From assembly GCA_913009335.1 (NCBI GenBank), contig CAJVXN010000013.1, positions 1-46,485 of the forward strand: a stretch of DNA of 46,485 nt, read 5' to 3'. The DNA is from an uncultured bacterium. GTDB lineage: Bacteria > Omnitrophota > Gorgyraeia > Ghiorseimicrobiales > Ghiorseimicrobiaceae. Under the pieces are notes generated by a model that saw only the letters and a list, made by a program, of their open reading frames with translations, had not been told where the DNA came from and did not search any database. Every line of letters begins with the position of its first letter. The first letter of the stretch is position 1. The translations under genes were made by a program, and so were the position numbers. Positions 36,010 to 43,105 of the stretch are shown piece after piece.

Positions 36010-36038
36010 TTTATACCACCAAGGCACTTATCTGTCAA
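36010..36038 (-). promoter_or_regulatory. Sigma-70 promoter of gltB
   Basis: Read on minus: perfect -35 TTGACA (36033-36038), 17-nt spacer and -10 TATAAA (36010-36015). It sits just after the glnA terminator, so gltB is a separate transcription unit. Confidence 0.85.
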
Positions 36039-36053
36039 GCTTAAAAAACCCCT

Positions 36054-36097
36054 TAAAAAAACCCCTCCGGTAAAAAACCTGACTTTCCCCGGAGGGG
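36054..36097 (-). terminator. Intrinsic terminator after glnA
   Basis: Read on minus: a CCCCTCCGG/CCGGAGGGG stem (9 bp) followed directly by TTTTTTT. It starts 25 nt after the glnA stop. Confidence 0.9.
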
Positions 36098-36121
36098 AAT
36101 ATTACTCTTACAAACTAAAGA

Positions 36122-37450
36122 TTAAAGAATCGAAAGATACTTATTGAGCTCCTGACTGGTAACTTGAATCCTATACTCTTCCCACTCTTTTTTCTTAATC
36201 TCAATAAATCTTTCAAAGATATGATCGCCTAAAACCTGCTTTACAAGCTTACTTTTTTCAGTAACAGAAATCGCAGTGCCTAAGCTATCAGGCAGGCTAT
36301 CAATCCCCTTGGATTTTCTCTCTTCATCTGTTAAGTGATAGAGATTTGTCTCCATCTGTTTAGGAACCTTATACTTCTTCTCTATTCCCTCTAATCCGGC
36401 TGATAACATTACAGCAAACGTAAAATAAGGATTACATGCCGGATCGCATGCTCTAAACTCACATCTGGTTGCTTTTTCCTGACCGGGATTATAATGCGGA
36501 ACTCTGACTAAAGCGCTTCTATTTCTCTGGCTCCAGGAAATATAAACCGGTGCTTCATATCCCGGTACAAGCCTCTTATAGGAATTTGTCCACTGAGCAA
36601 AAATAGAGCAGATTTCTTTTGAGTGCTTCAGCAATCCGGCGATATAGCCATGCGCTGTTTTTGATAAATGATCAGGTGATGATTTATCAAAAAAAGCATT
36701 GGCACTTCCTTTAAAAAGCGACTGATGCGTATGCATACCGGAGCCATTTTCGCCGAATATCGGCTTAGGCATAAATGTCGCATATACACCGAACTTACTG
36801 GCTATTTCTTTTACTACAATACGATATGTAAGTACATCATCAGCCATCTTTAGAGCATCGGTATAACGCATATCTATCTCATGTTGGCTTGGCGCTACCT
36901 CATGATGAGAGTATTCGATATTTATACCCATAGCCTCAAGGGCAAGCACTGTTTCACGTCTTAAATCGCTCGCGACATCTAACGTCGTCAAATCAAAATA
37001 TCCGCCCTTATCTAAAATTTCAGTTCCCTGATCATTCTTAAAATAGAAAAACTCAAGCTCAGGACCGACATAGAAATGATTAAAGCCCATTTTCTTGGCG
37101 CGGCTAAGAGCTCTCTTTAAAACATAACGCGGATCACCGACATAAGGAGTTCTATCCGGCTGTAATACATCGCAAATCATCCTGGCAACTGCCTTTTCCT
37201 TTGGCCTCCAGGGAAGAAGCGCAAAAGTATTTGGATCCGGCATAGCAATCATATCAGACTCTTCAATTGCCTGATATCCGGTAATAGATGACCCATCAAA
37301 ACCCATACCCTGATCCAGAGCCTTTTCCAATTCTACATTATTAATAGCAAAACTCTTAACTTGTCCTAAAATATCCGTAAACCAGAGACGGATAAATTTT
37401 ACATCATGCTCTTTTACCAACTTTAAAACATCCTTTTTCGTTAAAGCCAT
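36122..37450 (-). CDS. glnA: Glutamine synthetase type I
   Basis: 442-aa ammonia-assimilating enzyme (glutamate plus ATP plus ammonia to glutamine). Motifs: MGFDGSSITGYQ, the glutamate/ATP site VGPELEFFYF, GSGMHTHQSLFK, and the R-rich segment SWSQRNRSALVRVPHY. The length matches the GSI-alpha form of Gram-positives and thermophiles, which lacks the beta-type insertion. A Tyr is present in NLYHLTDEE at the place of the beta-type adenylylation site, but no GlnE is seen here. It has its own promoter at 37667-37695 and terminator at 36054-36097, so it is monocistronic. Confidence 0.96.
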   Translation of the reverse strand: MALTKKDVLKLVKEHDVKFIRLWFTDILGQVKSFAINNVELEKALDQGMGFDGSSITGYQAIEESDMIAMPDPNTFALLPWRPKEKAVARMICDVLQPDRTPYVGDPRYVLKRALSRAKKMGFNHFYVGPELEFFYFKNDQGTEILDKGGYFDLTTLDVASDLRRETVLALEAMGINIEYSHHEVAPSQHEIDMRYTDALKMADDVLTYRIVVKEIASKFGVYATFMPKPIFGENGSGMHTHQSLFKGSANAFFDKSSPDHLSKTAHGYIAGLLKHSKEICSIFAQWTNSYKRLVPGYEAPVYISWSQRNRSALVRVPHYNPGQEKATRCEFRACDPACNPYFTFAVMLSAGLEGIEKKYKVPKQMETNLYHLTDEERKSKGIDSLPDSLGTAISVTEKSKLVKQVLGDHIFERFIEIKKKEWEEYRIQVTSQELNKYLSIL

Positions 37451-37459
37451 TTTTCCTCC

Positions 37460-37590
37460 TTTTAAGTCGCTCGCTTACGCTCGCTCCCCATACCCCGCCT
37501 TTGGCGGGGTCAAAGCGTTCCTCACTTATATTCGTCACTGTCACCCCGAAAGCGTGGGGAAAATTCTTTCCCCACCCCCCTTTGATTCAT
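37460..37590 (-). repeat. GGGGTGACAG hairpin-array repeat, copy 2 (glnA leader)
   Basis: Read on minus: GTGGGGAAAGAATTTTCCCCAC hairpin region, GGGGTGACAGTGACGAAT, AAGTGAGGAACGC, a CCCCGCCaaaGGCGGGG hairpin, then GGGGAGCGAGCGTAAGCGAGCGAC and the AAGGAGG ribosome site of glnA. The block order equals copy 1 at 31000-31160. The hairpin in the middle is replaced (CCCCGCC/GGCGGGG instead of CTCC/GGAG). Confidence 0.75.
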
Positions 37591-37666
37591 TCGCTTATTT
37601 CCATTCATATAGCGAAAGAATCCTCGCCTTTATTTATCAAGGGCATACCTATTATTTAATTCGCCT

Positions 37667-37695
37667 ATTATACTGCCAGTCAAATTAAAATGCAA
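37667..37695 (-). promoter_or_regulatory. Sigma-70 promoter of glnA
   Basis: Read on minus: -35 TTGCAT (37690-37695), 17-nt spacer and perfect -10 TATAAT (37667-37672). It lies between the glnK1 terminator and the glnA leader repeat. Confidence 0.8.
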
Positions 37696-37700
37696 CAAAT

Positions 37701-37731
37701 AAAAAAAGACGCTCTCATTTAAGAGAACGCC
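37701..37731 (-). terminator. Intrinsic terminator after glnK1
   Basis: Read on minus: GGCG-CTCT / AGAG-CGTC stem with a 2-nt bulge and a TAAATG loop, followed by TTTTTTT. It ends the amtB1-glnK1 unit before the glnA promoter. Confidence 0.85.
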
Positions 37732-37827
37732 TTTGTTCCTTATTTAGTAATAGACAAACCTACTCTATTAAATTTCTACTACCTTAAGTAAAAAAATGCT
37801 CTCTCTGGTAAGGCCTTACTTTTTCTA

Positions 37828-38169
37828 TCAGCCTATTGCCTCATTGCCGCGTTCGCCCGTCCTTATTCTAATGCACTCCGACATATCCATCACAAATATC
37901 TTACCGTCACCAATCTTACCTGTTTTCGCCCCATCAATAATAGCTTTTATTGTCGGCTCGAGGAAATCTTCGTTAACGGCAATTTCCAGCCTTATCTTCT
38001 TTAGAAGATTCACCTCATGTATTACACCACGGTATGTCTCGGTAAATCCTTTCTGCTGGCCGCAACCTAATACATTACTTACCGTCATCCTGTGAATACC
38101 AACATCAAATAAGGCCTTTTTTACATCGGGTAATTTATGCGGTTGTATCATTGCAATTATAAATTTCAT
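37828..38169 (-). CDS. glnK: Nitrogen regulatory protein P-II (copy 1)
   Basis: 113-aa P-II signal protein, which binds 2-oxoglutarate and ATP/ADP and blocks AmtB when nitrogen is plentiful. The T-loop reads [16 protein letters not shown]: residue 51, the uridylylated Tyr in enteric P-II, is His here, so that modification is ruled out at this position. The C-terminal signature [22 protein letters not shown] is kept. It is 88% identical (99 of 113) to copy 2 at 40098. It lies behind amtB1 and a two-hairpin leader, with a GAGGAGG ribosome site. Confidence 0.95.
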   Translation of the reverse strand: MKFIIAMIQPHKLPDVKKALFDVGIHRMTVSNVLGCGQQKGFTETYRGVIHEVNLLKKIRLEIAVNEDFLEPTIKAIIDGAKTGKIGDGKIFVMDMSECIRIRTGERGNEAIG

Positions 38170-38180
38170 GCTTTACCTCC

Positions 38181-38293
38181 TCAATGAGCGCATAACTTAT
38201 AGAACAAAGTGATATAAGTTATCTGCGCGATTTGATCCCGAAGCTTGCCGAGGAAAATATCGTAGAGATTTTCCCGGCGTTTAAGCAAGGGAC
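38181..38293 (-). promoter_or_regulatory. Two-hairpin leader element before glnK1
   Basis: Hairpin A has ends TCCC/GGGA with GCTT/AAGC and CGGGAAAATCT/ATATTTTCC stems. Hairpin B has base GCGCA/TGCGC, bulge GA and a perfect upper stem TAACTTATA/TATAAGTTA. The element runs into TCATTGAGGAGG, the ribosome site. It lies in the amtB1-glnK1 gap. Confidence 0.82.
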
Positions 38294-38301
38294 AACACCT
38301 T

Positions 38302-39651
38302 TTATTTCGTAGTATATATCTCAAAACCGGCATAAGACTCCATACCGTGTTGAGTAATATCCAAACCTTTTAATTCTTCTTCACGAGACACCCTAAGGCC
38401 TATAAATTTATCAATAAGTTTAAATACAACAAACATAACAATACCTACAAATAAAGCAGCAGTAACTACACCTAATGCCTGAATTTTAAGTTGGGTAAAT
38501 CCTCCACCGTGTAAGAGACCATCGCGAGCAAGGCCTAATGCCTTACGGCCAAATATTCCTACAGCTAAAGTACCCCAAATACCGTTAGCCAGATGTACCG
38601 GTACAGCACCCACAGGATCATCAATATGTATTTTATCAAGAAATACCGTAGCAAGTACAACAATAATTCCACCTATTGCGCCGATAATCATTGCCTCAAG
38701 CGGCGTAACAAAGGCACAAGACGCTGTAATTGCTACCAGCCCTGCTAACGCACCATTCATCGTCATTGTAAGATCAGGTTTGCCGAATTTTTTCCAGGCA
38801 AAAAACATAGCGCTTAACGCGCCGGCGACTGCTGACATATTCGTAGTTACTGCGACATGCGCAATCTGACTTCCATCGCCTACGCTTAGGGTTGAGCCCG
38901 GATTAAATCCGAACCAGGCAAACCAGAGAATCAATGTACCTAATGACGCGAGAGGCATGGAATGCCCCTCAATAGCATTAGCTGTTCCATCTTTATTGTA
39001 TTTTCCGATTCGAGGACCCAAAACCATAGTACCAACTAAAGCCGCAGTCCCACCTACTGTATGCACAACAGTAGAACCCGCAAAATCAGCGAAACCTAAA
39101 CCGGCAAGCCATCCATTACCCCAAACCCAATGACCGATAACAGGATATACAGCCGCGGAAATTATAAACGAATACATAAGATATGTTTTAAATTTCATGC
39201 GTTCAGCAACGCCTCCCGCGACAATAGTTGCCGCGGCTCCGCAAAATACCGCATGAAAAAACCAAGTCGCGTAAAGTGGTAAGTGCCCTTCGCCTTCCGC
39301 GCCGATAAGGAACCATCCCGTGCCCCCCATGAAACCATTACCAACACCAAACATTATAGCATAGCCAAAGATAAAAAATCCCATAGATGCCATACAAAAA
39401 TCCAGAAAGTTATTCATTAAAATGTTACAGGTATTCTTTGCGCGTATTAAACCGGCCTCAAGCATCCCAAAACCTGCCTGCATTAGAAATACCATAAACG
39501 CGGCAATCATAACCCACAAAGTATCAATACCTGCTACGCTGGCATATAACGTCTGTTCATCGGCAAAGGCACTACTTACAAAAATAACAGTAAAAATCAA
39601 CACTACCACTGCAAGCATTAATGTTCTCGATATTTTTTCCCACATACTCAA
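38302..39651 (-). CDS. amtB: Ammonium transporter (copy 1)
   Basis: 449-aa Amt/MEP/Rh channel with a cleavable signal peptide (about residues 1-30, ending SAFA) and 11 membrane helices. The pore twin-histidine sites are in DFAGSTVVHTVGG and DDPVGAVPVHLANGIWG, and the FAWFGFNPGSTLS block is standard. The C-terminal tail EEELKGLDITQHGMESYAGFEI is the GlnK-interacting part. glnK1 follows it. A 150-nt leader with alternative hairpins precedes it, and an AAAGGAG ribosome site is present. Confidence 0.96.
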   Translation of the reverse strand: MSMWEKISRTLMLAVVVLIFTVIFVSSAFADEQTLYASVAGIDTLWVMIAAFMVFLMQAGFGMLEAGLIRAKNTCNILMNNFLDFCMASMGFFIFGYAIMFGVGNGFMGGTGWFLIGAEGEGHLPLYATWFFHAVFCGAAATIVAGGVAERMKFKTYLMYSFIISAAVYPVIGHWVWGNGWLAGLGFADFAGSTVVHTVGGTAALVGTMVLGPRIGKYNKDGTANAIEGHSMPLASLGTLILWFAWFGFNPGSTLSVGDGSQIAHVAVTTNMSAVAGALSAMFFAWKKFGKPDLTMTMNGALAGLVAITASCAFVTPLEAMIIGAIGGIIVVLATVFLDKIHIDDPVGAVPVHLANGIWGTLAVGIFGRKALGLARDGLLHGGGFTQLKIQALGVVTAALFVGIVMFVVFKLIDKFIGLRVSREEELKGLDITQHGMESYAGFEIYTTK

Positions 39652-39709
39652 CGCTCCTTTCTTTTATCCCCAAAGATATATTTTCCTACTTCCTTTACCC
39701 AGCAGGGTA

Positions 39710-39756
39710 GGCCTTCCTAATACATTTTAGGGAAGGGCCTAAGATGCAATGTATTA
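39710..39756 (-). promoter_or_regulatory. Alternative-hairpin switch candidate in amtB1 leader
   Basis: Read on minus, four segments occur in the order 1-2-1'-2': TAATACATT (39748-39756), GGCCCTTCC (39731-39739), AATGTATTA (39718-39726) and GGAAGGCC (39710-39717). Segments 1/1' form a perfect 9-bp stem and 2/2' an 8-bp stem with one bulge. Because 1' and 2' touch, both full stems cannot easily form together; a pseudoknot or a switch between two folds is implied. It lies about 60 nt before the amtB1 ATG. Confidence 0.65.
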
Positions 39757-39802
39757 CACAGTTGATTATTCAAATGAATAAAAATAGGATAAAAAAAACC
39801 TG

Positions 39803-39979
39803 CTACAAATTCAGCTTCTGCCTGACCAATTGAGCATAAACTTTATTTATCCTACAAGTTTTAAACCATCTCTCTATAGTCGAAACTTGTATATCAAGAC
39901 GCTTCGATAAATCATGCAGAGTATATCTCCTTTCTTCTTTTACCTGTCTAAGTTTGTTAATTAATTCTCTATCTTCCAT
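39803..39979 (-). CDS. Small helix-turn-helix protein
   Basis: 58-aa protein, MEDRELINKLRQVKEERRYTLHDLSKRLDIQVSTIERWFKTCRINKVYAQLVRQKL. The TLHDLSKRLDIQVSTIERWFKTCRI segment fits an HTH (Xre/MerR-like) recognition unit with STIERWF as the recognition helix. The start is placed at MEDREL because the 12-codon extension upstream lies inside a two-hairpin element. No Shine-Dalgarno is visible. It lies between the two glnK/amtB pairs and could control one of them, which is inference. Confidence 0.78.
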   Translation of the reverse strand: MEDRELINKLRQVKEERRYTLHDLSKRLDIQVSTIERWFKTCRINKVYAQLVRQKLNL

Positions 39980-39981
39980 TT

Positions 39982-40081
39982 CGATAACGACGCAATTTAT
40001 AAAATAACATGACATAAATTGTAAGTCGTAATTAATCCCGCGCCTTCTACTATTTTAATTAAACATTAAAAAGGCGCGGGG
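39982..40081 (-). promoter_or_regulatory. Two-hairpin leader element before the HTH gene
   Basis: Hairpin A is CCCGCGCCTT/AAGGCGCGGG with one mismatch. Hairpin B has base ACGAC/GTCGT, a 5'-side excess of 2 nt, and upper stem CAATTTAT/ATAAATTG. The base again differs from ACGCA/TGCGT on both sides. The ATG follows TATCGAA directly, with no Shine-Dalgarno. Confidence 0.75.
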
Positions 40082-40097
40082 TTGTATCTTCACTTAT

Positions 40098-40439
40098 TTA
40101 ACCGATCGCGTTACTACCTTTTTCGTCTGTGCGTATCCTAATACATTCAGACATATTCAAGACAAATATCTTACCATCTCCAATTTTATCAGTTTTAGCA
40201 CCGGCGATAATAGCTTTTATTGTCGGTTCGACAAAATCTTCGTTAACGGCAATTTCTAACCTTATCTTCTTTAAAAGATTTACCTCATGTATTACACCAC
40301 GGTATGTCTCGGTAAATCCTCTCTGCTGACCGCACCCCAAGACATTACTTACCGTCATCTTGTGAATATCAGCATCAAATAAGGCCTTTTTTACATCAGG
40401 CAACTTATGTGGTTGTATCATTGCAATTATTAGCTTCAT
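40098..40439 (-). CDS. glnK: Nitrogen regulatory protein P-II (copy 2)
   Basis: 113-aa P-II protein, 88% identical to copy 1, with the same T-loop and His51 in place of Tyr51. Most differences are near the C-terminus. The two genes are also almost identical at the DNA level in the middle, including silent positions, which suggests recent duplication or gene conversion. The start at [11 protein letters not shown] was chosen because the 17-codon upstream extension runs through a hairpin and the GAGGAGG ribosome site fits here. It follows amtB2. Confidence 0.95.
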   Translation of the reverse strand: MKLIIAMIQPHKLPDVKKALFDADIHKMTVSNVLGCGQQRGFTETYRGVIHEVNLLKKIRLEIAVNEDFVEPTIKAIIAGAKTDKIGDGKIFVLNMSECIRIRTDEKGSNAIG

Positions 40440-40450
40440 GTTTTTCCTCC

Positions 40451-40573
40451 TCAATGACCCCCGTCGTTTTGTTTCGCTTTTGATACGCAAAACGAAACGG
40501 TGAGGGGAATTGATCCCGCCGAATATCCTAAAATTGTCTTCCGATAATTTTAGGATATTCTATTGATGCGGGA
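40451..40573 (-). promoter_or_regulatory. Two-hairpin leader element before glnK2
   Basis: Hairpin A has base ATCCCGC/GCGGGAT and a perfect 15-bp stem GAATATCCTAAAATT / AATTTTAGGATATTC. Hairpin B is rebuilt in a different sequence: CGTTTCGTTTTGC / GCGAAACAAAACG (with one mismatch and a G-U pair) on a CCCC/GGGG base. The element ends TCATTGAGGAGG. Upper-stem sequence is unlike all other copies, yet the layout is the same. Confidence 0.8.
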
Positions 40574-40578
40574 TTCTA

Positions 40579-41949
40579 CTACTGTGTAGTAAATATCTCG
40601 AAACCGGCATAAGACTCCATACCGTGCTCGCCTATATCAAGTCCTTTTAGTTCTTCTTCTTTGGATACTCTTAAACCTATAGTGACTTTAATGATTCCAA
40701 AAAGAAGCAATGCGGCCCCAAATACCCAGACGAATACTGAAGCAACACCAATCAACTGAGTCATAAACTGACTCAATCCACCACCAAAGAAAAGACCATT
40801 AACAGCGCCTGCGCCGCTAGATTCTCCATAAGAAGCCTGCGCAAAAAGACCTACCGCAAGCGTACCCCAAACACCACATACCCCATGAACGGATACGGCA
40901 CCAACAGGATCATCAATACGAAGAACCTTATCAATAAACTCAACACTTAAAACAACCAACACACCTCCAACCGCACCTATCAATATTGCACTTAAAGGAG
41001 AAACACTTGCGCACCCGGCTGTAATAGCAACCAATCCAGCTAAAGCACCGTTTAGAGCCATACTGGTATCAGGCTTACCAAATCTTTTCCACGCGGTAAA
41101 CATCGCACATATTGCCCCAGCGGCCGCAGCCAGATTTGTAGTTACAGCAATAGTCGCAATACTCAAATTAGTACCACTTGTTGTACTTCCCGCGTTAAAA
41201 CCAAACCAACCAAACCAAAGAATAAACACACCTAAAGCTGCCAAGGGAATACTATGTCCGGGTATAGCATTAGAAGTTCCATCTTTATTATACTTACCTA
41301 ATCTTGGCCCGAGCATTATTGCTCCTGCCAAGGCTGCCCATCCACCTACAGAATGAACCACGGTTGAGCCGGCAAAATCAATCATACCTTTAGCAGAAAG
41401 CCATCCACCACCCCAGATCCAGTGTCCGACAACAGGATAAATAAGCGCTGTAATAAATACACTATACCAAAGATACCCGCTAAACTTTGTCCTCTCAGCC
41501 ATAGCACCAGAAACTATTGTTGCCGCGGTGGCTGCGAATACGGTCTGAAAAATCCAAAAAGCAAACTGCCACTGACCATCTCCGGTAGAAGGATTAGCCG
41601 CGCTTAAGAAAAAACCGTCTTTGCCAAAAAATCCGAATGCGCTGGCGCCAAACATTATTCCAAAACCAATAGCCCAATAAGCAATGGAGCCTATGGAAAA
41701 ATCCATAAGATTTTTCATCATAATATTACAGGCATTTTTGGCACGCGTAAAACCGGCTTCTACCATAGCAAACCCTGCCTGCATAAAAAACACTAAAAAA
41801 GCGGCTAGAAGCGTCCAGACTGTATTAATAGCTATAGCATTACTTGCCGCTGTCGGTTCATCAGCAAACGCAACACTGCCCAAACAGGCAACAGCTACGA
41901 AACTAAACAAACCTAATTTTAAACCTAATTTTAATATTCTATTAAACAT
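40579..41949 (-). CDS. amtB: Ammonium transporter (copy 2)
   Basis: 456-aa Amt channel with a signal peptide (MFNRILKLGLKLGLFSFVAVACLGSVAFA) and 11 helices. The pore histidines are in DFAGSTVVHSVGG and DDPVGAVSVHGVCGVWG. The C-terminal GlnK-binding tail EEELKGLDIGEHGMESYAGFEIF is nearly the same as in copy 1, while the body differs clearly. The start at MFNRIL was chosen for its GGGAGGGGAG ribosome site; a 24-codon upstream extension covers the end of the preceding gene. glnK2 follows. Confidence 0.95.
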   Translation of the reverse strand: MFNRILKLGLKLGLFSFVAVACLGSVAFADEPTAASNAIAINTVWTLLAAFLVFFMQAGFAMVEAGFTRAKNACNIMMKNLMDFSIGSIAYWAIGFGIMFGASAFGFFGKDGFFLSAANPSTGDGQWQFAFWIFQTVFAATAATIVSGAMAERTKFSGYLWYSVFITALIYPVVGHWIWGGGWLSAKGMIDFAGSTVVHSVGGWAALAGAIMLGPRLGKYNKDGTSNAIPGHSIPLAALGVFILWFGWFGFNAGSTTSGTNLSIATIAVTTNLAAAAGAICAMFTAWKRFGKPDTSMALNGALAGLVAITAGCASVSPLSAILIGAVGGVLVVLSVEFIDKVLRIDDPVGAVSVHGVCGVWGTLAVGLFAQASYGESSGAGAVNGLFFGGGLSQFMTQLIGVASVFVWVFGAALLLFGIIKVTIGLRVSKEEELKGLDIGEHGMESYAGFEIFTTQ

Positions 41950-41965
41950 TTCTATCTCCCCTCCC

Positions 41966-42730
41966 TTAAAATGCATACCCCAGACTAAAACCGGCATAGA
42001 ATCTATTTTTCTGATTTCCATCGTTTAAGTCTTTCACATCACCATAGGGAATCGCGTAGTTTACACTAGGAGCAAAAGTTAAACTTCCAGTTAAAGGAAC
42101 AGTAAGCCCCGCACTTAGAAGATAATCTCCTCCTTCTCCAACAATAAATAACTCATCATTGTAAGCAACATGAGCGCCTAAATCCAAGCTTATCTCCGGA
42201 TCATCTATTAATTCAAAACTATGAGTTAGATCTAAAACTACATAATTTCCTTTTCCTCCTCCATTATTTTCATCGCCGTAATCATGATAATAGGTAACAG
42301 CGGGAGAAAGAGGTAAATTAGATAAACCAACACCTACATAAAACTCTTTGCTGTATCCGTTTGATCCGGGAAAATCATAATATGTATGCCCTAAAGACAT
42401 GCTAAAATCCTCAAATTCTTTAGTATAATCAATAGTCGTATCTGATTCACCAGAAGCTAGATTATCATTATTATCAACGTCCATACTACCCCACCAACCA
42501 AGAGTAAAACCATATGCGCTTAAGCTAAATCCCGGCTGAATTACCGGATCCGTATCCAGAACAAATCCGCGCCAGACGTATTGAGAGTAGAAATCAAGCG
42601 TGCCGGATGCCTCAATATCCAAATCCAATGCCTCCAATACACCCTCTGATGCAAAAACATTACCGGTAAAACCAAACACACCAAATAGAGCAACCACTAA
42701 AACTAACACACCACAAAAAAAACCTTTCAT
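41966..42730 (-). CDS. Outer-membrane beta-barrel protein, Gcw_chp type
   Basis: 254-aa secreted protein. A signal peptide (about 1-27, ending VFA) precedes a barrel with alternating strands and the motif SGTLDFYSQYVWRGFVLDTDPVIQPGF, characteristic of the TIGR02001/Gcw_chp family. The last residues NRFYAGFSLGYAF form a C-terminal barrel signal ending in Phe. Family function is unknown. It lies 16 nt before amtB2, so it may help ammonium or another solute cross the outer membrane; this is inference. Its leader holds an attenuator. Confidence 0.88.
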   Translation of the reverse strand: MKGFFCGVLVLVVALFGVFGFTGNVFASEGVLEALDLDIEASGTLDFYSQYVWRGFVLDTDPVIQPGFSLSAYGFTLGWWGSMDVDNNDNLASGESDTTIDYTKEFEDFSMSLGHTYYDFPGSNGYSKEFYVGVGLSNLPLSPAVTYYHDYGDENNGGGKGNYVVLDLTHSFELIDDPEISLDLGAHVAYNDELFIVGEGGDYLLSAGLTVPLTGSLTFAPSVNYAIPYGDVKDLNDGNQKNRFYAGFSLGYAF

Positions 42731-42813
42731 TTTGACGCTCCTTTCTGTTTCTTATGCTGCTTTACATTCATTATTTACAACTCATCGTTCCATACCCCAC
42801 CAGCACCTTTATG

Positions 42814-42870
42814 AAAAAAAGACGCCCATTTACTTTGAGCACATCATCGCTCAGCATAAATAGACGTCTT
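42814..42870 (-). terminator. Leader terminator (attenuator) of the OMP-amtB2-glnK2 operon
   Basis: Read on minus: AAGACG / CGTCTT base, TTTA/TAAA and TGAGC/GCTCA upper stems with a short loop, followed by TTTTTTT. It lies 84 nt upstream of the OMP start codon, so it can stop transcription before the operon. The 5' half overlaps the antiterminator at 42859-42878. Confidence 0.8.
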
Positions 42871-42878
42871 AGTCTATT
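42859..42878 (-). promoter_or_regulatory. Antiterminator hairpin of the same leader
   Basis: Read on minus: AATAGAC / GTCTATT, a perfect 7-bp stem with a 6-nt loop (TAAGAC). It uses the GACGTC bases needed for the terminator, so only one of the two can form. Hexanucleotide loops overlapping a terminator are typical of ANTAR targets, but here loop position 1 is U instead of the usual A. Confidence 0.7.
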
Positions 42879-42881
42879 ATT

Positions 42882-42936
42882 ACTTATATTGCATACACAC
42901 CACTGTGTAATCAATTGTACCTACACTACTATAAGT
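42882..42936 (-). ncRNA. Aptamer-like domain upstream of attenuator
   Basis: Read on minus: a closing stem ACTTATA / TATAAGT (7 bp) encloses GTGTA/TACAC and ACAC-AGTG-GTGT hairpins that compete for the shared TACAC. It is followed at once by the antiterminator and terminator. This order (folded domain, antiterminator, terminator) is that of a riboswitch or protein-bound leader. It does not resemble the glnA or other known glutamine aptamers as I recall them. Confidence 0.5.
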
Positions 42937-43105
42937 AAAAAACTAGATAACTTGGTAACCCCTTTAACTTAAATAAATCTAGTCAATACATCGTAAGATC
43001 ATTAGGCATTGAAATACAATAATACTTTGAGCACAAAATTTACGCATAACATATTGCCCCTAAATGAGTTCTAAATACTTAACTTGCTATGTATCTCTAG
43101 TAAAT
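42937..43105 (-). other. Upstream region of the OMP-amtB2 operon
   Basis: No gene. It contains an ACTAGAT/ATCTAGT inverted repeat (about 42943-42982) and a 13-mer TACTTTGAGCACA at 43023-43035 which recurs at 42831-42843 inside the terminator. No confident promoter was found: TTGACT at about 42981 lacks a good -10, and no sigma-54 GG-N10-GC site was seen. Confidence 0.5.

Noticed and set aside
35800-36027. 75-codon minus-strand frame upstream of gltB
   Set aside because: It begins between the gltB -35 and -10 boxes, overlaps the palindromes of the leader and has no protein signature.
42859-42878. Firm assignment of the amtB2 leader hexaloop as an ANTAR target
   Set aside because: ANTAR targets need A at loop position 1 and G at 4, normally in two successive hairpins; here position 1 is U and the second hairpin is missing.
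42731-43105. Sigma-54 promoter expected before an amtB operon
   Set aside because: No GG-N10-GC match was found on the minus strand; the nearest (GGGGCAATATGTTATGC) has wrong spacing.
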